A stretch of 64,000 bases of DNA from Phaeosaccion multiseriatum (taxonomy: Eukaryota; Ochrophyta, other classes): assembly GCA_965112735.1 (NCBI GenBank), contig OZ218953.1, positions 1,054,001 to 1,118,000 on the forward strand, in the 5' to 3' direction. Under the pieces are notes generated by a model. The model worked only from the letters and a program-made list of their open reading frames with translations. It did no database searches and had not been told where the DNA came from. The position numbers and the translations under genes are program-made. How positions within the stretch are numbered: position 1 is the stretch's first letter; every line of letters begins with the position of its first letter. This document shows positions 1 to 11,357 of this stretch, piece after piece.

Positions 1-33
1 TCTCCCCCTCCTCCTCCCTCTCCCCCTCCACAG

Positions 34-1725
34 TCTCCAGAAATACGTCGTAAGAGTCCAGAAATGAGGAGGAAAGGCAGCGGAGGCGCAGCAGCAGCAC
101 TTGGTGATACAGCAACAGGAGTTGGTGATACAGCAACAGGAGTTGGCAAGGGCATAACGGCAGTAGGAGGTATCGCAGGACAGCAGAGTCAGCTGAGCCG
201 GGGGTTGTGGAAAGGAGGCGCACCAGTTGGTAATACAGGAGGAGGAGGAGGAGGAGGAGGAGGAGGAGGAGGAGGAGGAGGGGAAGGAGGAGGAGGAGGA
301 GGAGGAGGAGGAGGAGGAGGAGGAGGAGGAGGGGAAGGAGGAGGAGGAGGAGGAGGAGGAGGGGACTTGATGCTGATGGATGAACAGCAGCTGCAGCAAG
401 GCCGGCAGCAGCAGCTCTACCATCTCCAGATGCAGCAGCTCAAGCAGCAGCAGCAGCAGCAGTTGGCAGTACAGCAACAGCAGCAGCAACAGGAGCTGCT
501 GTACTCTGTGAACCCCTTCAAGAGGCAAGACGAGGAGCATGTGCTAATGATGCGGACTCATAACCGCCGGAGGTGGAGCCACGTGTTCCCTCGTGGGGCG
601 GTGGAGCAGCGACAGATGCCTGGTCCTAGCTGGAAGGTGAGGGAGGGAGGGAGGGAGGGAGGGAGGGAGGGAGGGGGGGGAGGGGAGGGAGGGAGGGAGG
701 GAGGGAGGGACGGAGGGAGGGAGGGAGACTTTTTTGGCTGCTTTGCTTGCTGGTTACTGTGTGTAGAGAGCCAGAGACAGACAGAGACAGACAGGGACAC
801 ACAGGGACAGACAGAGACAGACAGGGACAGACAGGGCGAGCACGCACATGAGCACCTACCCTCACGCGCACACCCTGACCCTGACCCTGACCCTGACCCT
901 GACCCATACGCACACCCACACCCCCACCCCCACACACGCACACCCACACCCTGACCCTGCCCCATACGCACCAGTCCCTCTGCCAGCCTGCCCTCCTCCC
1001 GCTCACGACGGACTACCTGCCCCCCCGGGAGGAGCTGGAGCGCAACTACACAGACTCGTTCTACACCCTTACGCTACCCGACACCAGGTATGTACTCACT
1101 TGGCTGACACCAGGCGCTGGCTGATTGGCTGACTGACTGATTATTTGTCTGTCTGTCTGTCTGTCTGCCTGACTGACTGACTGACTGACTGAGTAATTGA
1201 CTGACTGCCTGACTGACTGCCTGACTGACTGCCCGACTTAACGGCCTTACTGACTGCCCATTACCTGACACCAGGCACTACAAGAGCGACCTTGCCCTGC
1301 TGGAGGAGCTCGTTTGCCAGAGGATGGCGCAAGACTTTCAGGTGGGTGGGTTATGTCAATGGATAGGTGGGTAGTAAGTCACTGGGTCGGGAGTAAGTCA
1401 ATGGGTGGGTGGGTGGGTGGGTGGGTGGGTGGGCTGGAGGAAGCCTGTTAAACTCTTGCTATCCCCCCCCCCCCACCCCTCAGCTCGTGGAGGGGGACGT
1501 GGTCAGCAGCGGTAAACTCCTAACCTCCAGCCTGGCCGGGACGGAGCATCTCCACCACCGGGGAGGAAGAGGAGGGACAGGGGGTGGTAAGAAGCTGAGC
1601 AAGCTTAGGGTGGGGGTTTCTGCACACAGAGCCGAGTACAGCTTGGGCTATAACAGGGCGAGTAAGGTACGTGTGTGTGTTTGTGTGTGTATGTGTGTAT
1701 GTGTGTGTGTATGTGTGAGTGTGAG

Positions 1726-1781
<56 letters not shown>

Positions 1782-4700
1782 TGTGTATGTGTGTGTGAGT
1801 GTGTGTATGTGTGTGTGTGTGTTCGTGGTTGGGTGGGAGGACGAGAAATCTGCGGACACGGTTGTCTGTAACCTCCTCCACCCAACCCCCCCCCCGCGCT
1901 CCTCCCTCACCCCTACCCCTCCCCCATCTCCCCCCCCCCCCTCCCTTCCCTTCCCCTCCCCTCACTCCCTCCCCCCCGTCGACAACCAAACTATACACAA
2001 TATTACACAGGTATACATTCTCAGCATGGGGCACCGCATCCACTCCCTCTCCTACGACGAAGGCACCAAGCAGGTGGAGATCAAGCGCTTCCTCAGCAGG
2101 AAGGGAAGCAACACCAAAAAGGGTAACAGCCTCAAGTACAAGGTATAATCGCGTATGGAGGAGGTTTGAGTTTGAGTTTGCTTGTGAGCAGCGTTGAGTT
2201 TCAGCATACATAGCTACTGATCAATGTCCCCTCCCTCCGTCCCTTCCTTCGTTCCTTTCTTTCTTTCTTTCTGTCTTTCTTTCTTTCTTTCTTTCTTCCG
2301 TCCTTACTTACTTCCTTCCTTCCTTCCTTCCTTCCTTCCGTCCGTCCGTCCATCGGCCGGCGCTTGCGTGTATGTGTGCGTGTGTGTGTGCGTGCGTGCG
2401 TGTGTGCGTGTGTGCGTGGCCTCAGTACTCGTTGTGGCAAGCTTTGGACCAGAGGTTCTACACAGTGGAGCAGGCCTTCTTCAAGTACCCCAATCCCGAG
2501 TACAGCTGGAACTATTTAGACCATTTGGTGTGCGGTTACAACTATGTGAGTGGACTGAAAAGGATTAGAGGGATCGAATTGTGAACTGAGTGACTGAGTG
2601 GACTGAAAAGGATTAGAGGGATCGAATTGTGAACTGAGTGACTGAGTGGACTGATGAGGGATCGAATTGTGAACTGAGTGACTGAGTGGACTGAAAAGGA
2701 TTAGAGGGATCGAATTGTGAACTGAGTGACTGAGTGGACTGATGAGGGATCGAATTGTGAACTGACCATTTGGAGTGCGGTTATGACAATGTACGCGACT
2801 GTTTTGACCATTTGGGTTGTGGGTGGAATTGTGCGAGTGATTGATTGTGAAAATATGACCTGCACGCACACACACACACTCACGCGCGCACACTCACGCA
2901 CGCACACTCACCCACCAACCATACCCTACCCTACCCTGCCCTACCCTGCCCTACCCTACCCTACCCTACCCTATCCGTCTCTTCCCTACCCTACCCTACC
3001 CTACCCTACCCTGCCCTACTCTACTCTACCCTACTCTACCCTACCCTGCCCTACCCTACCCTACCCTACCCTACCCTGCCCTACCCTGCCCTACCCTACC
3101 CTACCCTACCCTACCCTACCCTACTCTACTCTACCCTACCCTACCCTACCCTACCCTACCCTACCCTACCCTACCCTACCCTACCCTACCCTACCCTACC
3201 CTACCCTACCCTACCCTACCCTACCCTACCCTACCCTACCCTACCCTGCCCTGCCCTGCCCTGCCCTGCCCTGCCCTGCCCTACCCTGCCCTACCCTATT
3301 AGGACCTGACGGACAACACAAAATACCGAAGGTTACTTTTGTGTATCATCCCCCCCGACAAGGTGTGGCAGGATGAAAGAGAAGGAAGGAAGGAAGGAAG
3401 GAAGGACGGAAGGAGATGAGAAGGAAGGAAAGAAGGAAGACTCACTCACCCAGTCACGCGCTCACTCACCCTCTCACTCCCCCTCCCCCCCTCTCTCCCC
3501 CCCTCTCTCCTTCCCTCCCTCCCTCCCTCCCTCCCTCGTCTAAGGTGGAGTGTGCGGCGGACGAGGAAGCGTTCATCGAGGCCATTGCGAAGCTCATGGA
3601 GTACATCAATTCCAAGAGGGAGAAGGGCAGAGACCCGCTCAAGCTCAAATTCCGGCGCTACTTCTCCTCCCCCCCCCCGCCCTCCTCCTCGTCCTCCTCG
3701 GAGGCGCCAGGAGCATCCACTGCCATCCCCTCTTCCTCGGACAGTGGCGGGGCTGCATCTGCAGAGGAGGAGAAGCGCGTGAGTAAGGACTTTACGTCGA
3801 CCCGAATCCACATCAAGGACCGCCGGAGCAGCAGCAGCAACAGCAGCTCTCAGGAGACGTCAGGAGCGACCTCGACCTCCTCCTTCTCCTCCTCTTCGTC
3901 TTCTATTTCCTCCTCCGGCGGCGCCAGCTCGAGCTCCTCCCCTTCTCTGCAGCCAGGGGTCTCCGAGTCGGTGTATGAGTGGCTTGACGTCACATGCGGC
4001 ACCGTGGTGGATGTGAAGCATTGCGTCCACGTCAACCTTCACTGGTGCGCGCGTGTGTGTCCTTGTGTGTCCTTGTGTGTCCTTGTGTGTCCTTGTGTGT
4101 CCGTGTGTGTGTTTGTGTATGTGTGGGTGTGTATGTGGCGCATAGGCCTGTTGCTCTTCGCCCGTCCCTGACCGAGGAAGTACTTGTCTACTTCACGCCA
4201 CCTTCTTCTCATCCCCTGCCATCCCCTGCCATCCCCTGCCATCTCCTGCCATCCCTTGCCATCCCCTGCCATCCCCTGCCATCCCCTGCCATCCCCTGCC
4301 ATCCCTTGCCATCCCCTGCCATCCCCTGCCATCCCCTGCCATCCCCTGCCACCCCCTAGGCTGGTGTGCAGCGGTCCCTCTGTGCAAGAGTTTGCCTCTG
4401 CCCTATTCCGCCGCGTGCAGCTGTTGGGAGGCGGGTTGAGGCTGTTGCAGGTGCCCACACTGAGCAGGTACGAGTAGAGGTGTATGGGGAGAGGGTTGGG
4501 TGGAGGTGAATGGGCAGGATAGGGTGATGGAGCCTCCTAGCAGTGTCCGCCTTGAGCAGGCACAGGGTATATATATATACATATAGTATATATATATATT
4601 ACATATGTATGTATATATGTAACAGTCAAGAGGCCTTTTACCCACCTCTACGTCTGCCCTGACGTTTGCATTCCTCCCTCTCTCCGTCTCTCTCTCCGCC

Positions 4701-5052
4701 TCCCTCTCCGCCTCCCTCCCCCCCCCCCCTCTCCCCTCTCCCACTCTCCCCCTCCCCTCCTCCCCTCTCCCCCCTCCCCCTCTCCCCGGTCCCCCCTCCC
4801 TCTTTCCCCTCTCCCTCCTCCCTCCTCACCACCACCTCACAGGTCCTCGTCCATCAACTTACACCCCTTCCGCAGCCACTCGTACATCACAGCTCGCCCA
4901 CCCGTCGTCAAGGCCATTGTCGAGGCAGCTCTCACGTCCCCCCCCCTGGCCTACGTGAAAGACAGGCTTTACCCTACGAGGTGGACAGAGTTTGGCCTCA
5001 GTGCGGAGAGCGACAAGCAGGGGGGGGAAGGGGAGGTGCTGACAGGTAGGCA

Positions 5053-5109
<57 letters not shown>

Positions 5110-5148
5110 GCCTGTCTGCCTGTCTGTCTGTCTGTCTGTCTGTCTGCC

Positions 5149-5181
<33 letters not shown>

Positions 5182-5182
5182 T

Positions 5183-5215
<33 letters not shown>

Positions 5216-5228
5216 GTGCCTGTCTGCC

Positions 5229-5302
<74 letters not shown>

Positions 5303-6111
5303 CGTGTCTATCTGCCTGTTTTCTGTCTCTCTGTTTTTCTGTCTGTTTGTTGTTCTGTATTGTCTGTGTATCTCACTGTCTGTCCGTCTACCTGTCTGTA
5401 CTTTAGGTACGTTTCTCTGTGAGTCTTGTCTCTGATTCTCAGCCCTTTGGAGTACCTTATTCGTGAGTCGTCCGCAGCGCTATTGCCCCACCTCAGTCCT
5501 CTCCCCTCTTCTCCTCTCTCCTCTTCTCCCCTCCCCTCCCCTCTCCTCTCCTCCCCTCCCTTCCCCTCCCCTCCCCTCCCCTCCCCCCCCTTTTCTCCCC
5601 CCTACCCGTCTCACAGGTCTTGCCAAGTCTCTCCGAGGCACCTCCACCCCCGCGATTCGAGCCACTCCCACCCCCACGCGTTGGTCATCCAAACAGTCGT
5701 CGCTGGCCATGGCCTACGTGCACCGCTCCGGCTGCGTCTTCCTCAGAGTAGCGCCCAAAGGGTCAGTCAGTAACTGGTGTCAGTCAGTCAGTCAGTCAGT
5801 CAGTCAGTCCCAATCACTCACTCTCTCTCCCCTCGCTTCTCCTTACCCTCCCTCGCCTCCACCCCACTTCCCCTCGCCCTCCCCTCTCCAGCTTCCTTCT
5901 CATGACCCAAACAAGAAGCGCCGGTGGCTCCGGGTCCGGCCTCTCCGCTCTGTCAAGCTCTTCCTCCTCCACCGGAGACCGAGACGGCAGCGCCATTGCC
6001 AAGGCTAAGGCCGAGGCGCTCGTAACGCAGCTCAAGGACTTTGTAGAGACAGTGCAGATTATTCACGCCCTCGCGGAGGAGTTGGTGCACCAGGCGGTTG
6101 ACCAACTGTGA
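34..6111 (+). CDS. GATOR1 complex subunit Iml1/DEPDC5-like, C-terminal part (5' end outside window)
   Basis: Exons at 34-636, 975-1087, 1275-1341, 1484-1666, 2011-2142, 2426-2545, 3303-3362, 3545-4044, 4360-4467, 4843-5045, 5617-5761 and 5892-6111 join in phase into 817 codons plus TGA. Family landmarks in order are NPF...NRRRWSHVFP, the LSMGHRIHSLSYD strand, the WNYLDHLVCGYNYDLTDNTKYRR segment (split by an intron), a C-terminal block ending in LRLLQVP, and AYVHRSGCVFLRV near the end. These match Iml1/DEPDC5, the GATOR1 subunit that restrains TORC1 at the lysosome or vacuole when amino acids are scarce (family knowledge). Exon 1 carries poly-Gly (about 240-363) and Gln-rich stretches. The region where a DEP domain normally sits (about 3660-3960) is instead Ser-rich. 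The N-terminal part lies upstream of the window. Confidence 0.85.
240..363 (+). repeat. (GGA)n triplet array in coding exon (poly-Gly)
   Basis: A near-pure GGA array with two GGGGAA interruptions lies inside the first visible Iml1 exon. It encodes a glycine tract with occasional Glu. It stays in frame and is followed by a CAG-rich, Gln-coding stretch. Confidence 0.9.
637..974 (+). repeat. Intron of Iml1-like gene filled with GGGA, CAGA and (CCCTGA)n repeats
   Basis: The intron opens with GTGAGGGAGGG and continues as (GGGA)n to about 727. It then holds CAGACAGAGA/GGGACA repeats (about 775-836), a (CCCTGA)n run at 872-905 and CA-rich repeats up to the acceptor at 971-974. Confidence 0.85.
1667..1830 (+). 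repeat. (GT)n microsatellite starting at a 5' splice site
   Basis: The intron begins GTACGTGTGTGT and runs as imperfect (GT)n with TATG/GAGT interruptions to about 1822. The repeat is directly continuous with the donor motif. Confidence 0.9.
2546..2830 (+). repeat. Intronic minisatellite that includes a degenerate copy of the upstream exon end
   Basis: Just after the donor at 2546, a unit containing GGATTAGAGGGATCGAATTG and GTGAACTGAGTGACTGAGTG repeats about five times, with long and short forms. At about 2763-2795 a degraded copy of the exon end (ACCATTTGGAGTGCGGTTATGAC) follows, resembling the exon sequence at 2520-2545. Confidence 0.85.
2919..3298 (+). repeat. (CCCTA)n pentanucleotide array forming a 3' splice pyrimidine tract
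   Basis: About 380 bp of CCCTA units, with CCCTG and CTCTA variants, end directly at the acceptor CTATTAG (exon starts 3303). The unit is five bases, so this is not the TTAGGG telomere repeat. Confidence 0.9.
4196..4358 (+). repeat. (ATCCCCTGCC)n decamer array abutting a 3' splice site
   Basis: About fifteen copies of a 10-bp pyrimidine-rich unit run from after 4205 up to the acceptor CCCCCTAG (exon starts 4360). The same intron opens with repeated CCTTGTGTGT units at about 4059-4105. Confidence 0.9.
5046..5330 (+). repeat. (TGTC)n tetranucleotide array near a 5' splice site
   Basis: The intron starts GTAGGCATG and becomes (TGTC)n with TGCC variants for about 250 bp. A direct splice from 5045 to 5617 restores the Iml1 frame, so the long Cys/Leu/Ser/Val reading frames here are repeat artefacts. 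Confidence 0.9.
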
Positions 6112-6281
6112 ATTCCAGGGAGACATGCATGTTGGTTCGATGGGCAACCTTTACTCACAGATGGGATGCCACTTGTTCACACACTTAGACAACCATAATC
6201 ACAATATTGATCTTCACGCACTCCAAACAAGCACGCACACAAGCCACAAGCCTGCTCACTCCGCACTCTGCGCTGTGCAGC

Positions 6282-8962
6282 ATGATGCCCGTACGCGGAA
6301 AGAAGAGGAGGAGGCAGATTGTCGGTGGGAACCTCTCCTTCGTCGCTTCTCTCCTGTTCATCATCGACAAATCACATTCTTTCACTCTCTCGTCCCCCCT
6401 TCAGCCAACACGACCACCAACGCAACAAAGAGAGAGAGGAGGTATCGCTACTCGTCCCCTTCGCTCTTCTGTTGTCGGCCATGACATGTCAGCCGTAGCT
6501 GCAGTGCTGGAGGAGGACCCAATGGACGGACGAGTGTCACTCAAAGACCTCGTGTCCGAGCCAGTGGCATCTATGCTTGAAGACGGAAGAGTGTCCCTCA
6601 AGGGTATGTCAGTCGGTCAGGTTGAGGACCTTGTTCTGCGGTTGGGATTCAGAAGGGAAAGAGCCTTCGCTCTGCTCCGGTAAGTTCCACTTGGTGGCCG
6701 CTCATGACTTCTTTCTCATTTCATGTACACACTATACCTTCGATTTTCGTGGTTTGCTCCTTCGTCTCCTGACGACGCTCGTTGGCTCTTTGTCTCGGCA
6801 GTCACATGTACGGTGATGGTCGCCTTGTTTCCTCCTTGGATCAAACAAAGGCTCTCCCTCATCACGATGCGGCGTCCGCACGAGGGACGGCAGCAGGAAC
6901 AGCAGCAACAGGAGCAGCAGCAGGAGCAGAATCAGTTGAGGGAGGGGGGGGTATGCCCGTGGAGCGAGTTACTAAGGCGGGGGTGGCAGAGCCTCTGGGA
7001 AGGGCTCTCCGAGAAGCCCTGGAGGCCGTTTGCTCTGTGTCGGGTGGCCTCACCTTCGACTCCGCCCATGTCGCCAGGGACGGAACCACCAAGGTCAGAG
7101 AGGGGTAAGGCTAGGAAGGGGGGTAGGTGAATGGTCTTCCTGGCGTAGGAGAGGGATAGAACCACCAAGCTTAGAGGCGAGGTGAGGTGGAGCGTCTTGC
7201 TTGCTCGCTTGCTTGCTTCATTGTGTGTGTGTGAATAGGGGAAGGGAAGTCACCTTTTTTTGTGTGCACACTTCCCCCTCACGAATGGATGCGGGACTCG
7301 GTGTGTGTGCCATTCACTCACTCACTCACTCACTCACTCACTCACTCACTTATTCACTCACGCACTCATTCCTGCATACTCTCTCCCCTGTCTCTCTCCT
7401 GTGGTCGCCGCCCCGTTGCAAGTACAGCTTTTAAGTAGGCTGAGCTCCGGCCCCGCCAAAGGTTCCGCGGTGGAGTCTGTGATCATCCCCATGGAGCAAG
7501 GGGGCACCCGTCTCCGGAGATACACGCTCTGTGTCAGCAGCCAAGTTGGGTGTGCACAGGTGGGTGGGGAGACCCAAGCTCAGGACCCAAAGCTTCAGTA
7601 GGGACACTCATACAAGACACGTACCAGCCACCTCTATGTGTTTTGTCTTTCGCTTCCCCTCATCTTTGCCTCCATCTTGTTTAGCAGCCCCCCTGCTCGG
7701 CCACTCTCTACAGACATGTTCTTTCTCCCCTCTCCCTCCGTCGTTTCATTCTCCGTCTTCCCTCTCTCTGTCTTTCCCCCCCACCCCCCCTCTCTCTCTT
7801 TCTCCCTCTCCCTCTATATTTCTTTCTCGTCGTTTCCCTCTCCGTCTTTCCATCTTTCCATCTCCCTCTCTTGTCTCCCTCTCTTTCTCCCTCTCCCTCT
7901 ATATTCTTTCTCTTCGTTTCCCTCTCCTTCTTTCCATCTTTCCATCTCCCTCTCTCTCTCTCTCTCCCTCGGCCCACGTATGTCACGTATGTGTATAAGC
8001 GCCCCCCCTCCGTCCCTCCCTCTCCACGTCAACTCTTTCTCATCCGCCCGCTCTGGCCCCACCTATATAACCCACCACCCACCACCCACACCACCCATCA
8101 TCCACCACCCACCACCCACACTAACCATCATCCACCACCCCGCCTTTCTGTCTCTCTCTTGTCCTCCATCTCCTCAATCTCTCTCTTCTCTCTGTCACCC
8201 CACCCCGATGACGCACGGCCCACAGAACTGCTCGTTTTGCATGACCGGGAGGATGGGCCTGCTGGGCAATCTCAATGCCGCACAAATTGTCGAACAGGTC
8301 AGCCCTAAGAGGAGGAGGAGGCGGGGAGGGGAGGGGAAGGGAAGGGAGGGGAGGGGAGGGGAGGGGGGGGAGGGTACCTCAGTTTAATGCAGTTCAGTTC
8401 AGGTCAATTCAATAGACCTTAGCGAATGGCGATGCCAGAGAAGGAGAGCTTCCTCTTGGTCAACCTGAAACCGCTGAAACCGCTGAAACCACCTGATCTT
8501 GATCAATGGCGCTGGAATCAAGCTAAGCTCGCTCCGACTAGTACTGAGCTCTCTCCCTCCCTCTCTCTCTGTGTCTCTCTCGCTCACTCTCTCCCTCTCT
8601 TATCTCTGTCTCTCTCTCTGTTTGTCTCTGCAAGCAAGTTGTCATCACACCCTCACACCCTCACACCCTCGCTCCCGGACTCACTTGCCCTTCCCCTGCC
8701 CATTGTGCTCCTCGTCTCCTTCGCCCTCGCCCTCTCGCCCTCGCCTCCTTGGCCTCCGTCCCTTCCGATGACCAACAAAGGTGGTGATTGCCCGACGGTA
8801 TCTGGAGGAGATTGGTGATGCCTCTCCCCTGTCCAGCGTTGTGTTTATGGGCATGGGGGAGCCCTTCCATAATATGGACCATGTTTGTAAGGCAGTGAGC
8901 ATCCTCACCGATGCCCGCGGGGGGCCGAGACTGAAAGCAGGTGTGAGAGGGAGAGCGTGAGA

Positions 8963-9005
<43 letters not shown>

Positions 9006-10495
9006 ATGGCAACAAACAAGCATGTCTCTCTTTCTCCCAAGGGCCCCCCCAAGCTGTTGTCGGAGTCTCTTCCTTGACTCCTCCCTCCCTCCCTCCCCTT
9101 CCTCCCCTCCTCCCTCCCCACCCACCCTCCCCCCTCCTCCCTCCCCGCCCACCTTCCCTCCCACCCTCTATTCCTCCCTCCATCCCTCCCTCCCCCCTCC
9201 CAGGCCGAGTGATGGTGAGTACTGTGGGCCTGGTGCCGGAGCTGCGCCGCTTCTGCTCTTCCTTCCCCAAAGTGCAGGTGGCTGTGTCTCTACACGCTAC
9301 CACTGACGAGGTCCGCGCAGCCATGATGCCTATCAACGAGTAAGTCATTGAGTGCAGTAAATCAGTAGGAGTGTGGAGGTATTGGGTAGGTCGTAGGGAT
9401 GATGATGCCTATCAACGAGTGCGTGCAGAATGTCAGTAAGAATGAGTACGTGCACGTAGTGATGATGCCTTATCAACGAGTAAGTCATGAGTGCAGTAAG
9501 TCAATAGGAGTGTGGAGGTACTGGGTAGGTCGTAGGGATGATGATGCCTATCAACGAGTGCGTGCAGAATGTCAGTAAGAATGAGTACGTGCACGTAGTG
9601 ATGATGCCTTATCAACGAGTAAGTCATGAGTGCAGTAAGTCAATAGGAGTGTGGAGGTATTGGGTAGGTCGTAGGGATGATGATGCCTATCAACGAGTAA
9701 GTGGAGTGTATGTACGCAGGCCTTGTGGTCTTGCGTAGGTAGGGCGGAGGGCCGTGTGCCCTACCCGAGTATTGTGTGTAGTGCATGAAACCGACAACGT
9801 TATGAAACCGACAACATTATGAAACCGACAACACCTCACCTTTGCCCTGACCCCATGTGCCGCTCGGTGGAATCCGCTGCCCATCTGCTGCCATCTACTG
9901 CCATCTGCTGCCATCTGGGGCTCTGCTTTGCTTACCCCCCTGGCCTCCTGTGTGTGTACTCCCTCACCCCCCCCCCGCCGCCGGTAACGCAAGTCGCTAC
10001 CCTTTGGCAACTCTGATCGGAGCTTTGGAGGAGCATTTCCCTCGTCCCCAGCAGCAACAAGAGGGCAGCGAAGAGCAGGGCCACGAAGGGGAAGGCGAAG
10101 GCGAGGAGGAGGGAGGGGGGAGGAAGAGGAGGAGGAGACGGCATGTGTGCATCGAATACACACTCATGAAGGGTGTGAACGATTCTGCAGAGGACGCGAC
10201 AAGACTGCTGCTGCTTCTTCGCAAGGTGCACTGCATCGTCAACCTCATCACCTTCAACCCACATGTAAGATCTTATGTACGGAAGGGCACAAGCCGAAAG
10301 GCCATGGCAGGTAGTGATACAGGGCAGGGCAGGGTAGAGCAGTTGGTGATACAGGACAGGGTAGTAGAAACTCAAATGGTCTCCGGGCTGGCAGGGGGAG
10401 AGCCCTCCTGCTGTCGGATATGCTCTCGGATAGACAGAGAATCGCCCTGAAGCCAGACACACACGCACGCACATACGCACACGAACACAGACACA

Positions 10496-10537
<42 letters not shown>

Positions 10538-10887
10538 CACACACGGCCCACGAAACAGTCCGGACACCCACTCACACCCACCCACCTACCCATTCACGCA
10601 CGCACGCACGGACGGACGGACTCACGCACTCACGCACCCACACACGCACACCCCTTGACGTCATCAATCAGGAGGGTACCCTCTTCCAGCGTTGCTCCGA
10701 CGACGCCTCCCTTGCCTTCAAAGACAGGCTGCGAGCAGGGGGCAGATTGGCCACCTTCCGCCCGTCCAGAGGGGAGGATGGGATGAGTGCCTGCGGACAG
10801 TTGGGAAGCCTGGATGAGGTGCAGAGGGCGGGGAGAGTTCCCCTTCGCGAGGCTCCCCCCCCCCCCTCGTCTTCTTCTCCGTCTTGA
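6282..10887 (+). CDS. RlmN-type 23S rRNA (adenine-C2) methyltransferase, radical SAM, probably organellar
   Basis: Exons 6282-6679, 6802-7093, 7428-7559, 8226-8297, 8781-8940, 9204-9339, 9994-10264 and 10672-10887 give about 558 residues in phase. The radical-SAM cluster motif C-x3-C-x2-C (GCAQNCSFC) is assembled across the 7559/8226 junction. Other landmarks are VFMGMGEPFHN (SAM binding), VSTVGLVPEL, VSLHATTDEVRAAMMPIN, IEYTLMKGVND and the C-terminal SRGEDGMSACGQL carrying the second catalytic Cys. RlmN methylates A2503 of 23S rRNA and also some tRNAs (family knowledge). The N-terminus is basic, then hydrophobic (FVASLLFII), then has a Ser-His-Ser-Phe step, which fits organelle import, probably plastid (inference). 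A Gln/Glu/Arg-rich insertion interrupts the barrel near 10045-10140. The last exon could instead splice at 10819 to 10899 and end at the TGA near 10937. Confidence 0.9.
9322..9710 (+). repeat. Tandem copies of an exon end plus donor site inside the RlmN intron
   Basis: The end of the RlmN exon (ATGATGCCTATCAACGA|GTAAGTC) recurs at about 9401, 9463, 9541, 9601 and 9681. Copies alternate in units of about 60-80 bp with AATGAGTACGTGCACGTAGTG and GTGTGGAGGTATTGGGTAGG. Several copies keep an intact GTAAGT donor. I placed the authentic donor at the first copy (9340) because of phase. Confidence 0.9.
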
Positions 10888-11357
10888 TCTGTGCAGGTGG
10901 TGGCTGGGGTGGCTGCTGATGGGAAGCAGTCCTGATGGCAGTTTTATAAAAAAAAAAAAATCTTACAAGTAATCATTTTTTTCATTTTTTTCTTTATTCA
11001 TTTTTTTCTTCTATGGTAATAAAATGATAATAATAATAATAATAAAATAGTCGACCCCTCGTCTAAACAGAGCCCCAGCGGTACTTTGCGCCTCGCTTCC
11101 CTGCTGCAACCGGCAGCGATGGAATCCTTGGGCGAAAAGCAACCCCGCGCCCATCAATCTACCTAGTAGTATAATTTAATTTAAATCTCTAATCAAACCC
11201 TCTGAAGTCGATCAATAAATCAATCAAATCCTCTGAAATCAGTCAAACCTTCTCATCAAGCAATTAAAACAATCAACCAACCCTCTGAAATCAATCAAAA
11301 TCCTTCTAAGCAAATAAATCAATCAATCAACCCCTCTGAAATCAGTCAGTCACTCAT
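10888..11357. other. Convergent intergenic region, AT-rich, with poly(A) signals and CAATCAA repeats
   Basis: This spacer lies between the 3' ends of the RlmN and DVR genes. It holds A and T homopolymers (10947-11010), AATAAA at 11018-11023 followed by (AAT)n, and a loose repeat of CTCTGAAATCAATCAA-type units at about 11190-11345. No gene is seen. Confidence 0.6.

Noticed and set aside
2919-3298. Possible interstitial telomere from the CCCTA array
   Set aside because: The unit is a pentamer, CCCTA, not CCCTAA, and it sits exactly as the pyrimidine tract of a phase-consistent intron.
5407-5462. Extra exons at 5407-5418 or 5443-5462 in the Iml1-like gene
   Set aside because: Direct splicing of 5045 to 5617 keeps the frame (VLTGLAKSLRG); adding the 20-nt piece breaks it and the 12-nt piece has no support.
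9322-9710. CRISPR-like regular repeats
   Set aside because: The copies are imperfect, contain exon codons plus a donor site, have no uniform unique spacers, and lie in a eukaryotic intron.
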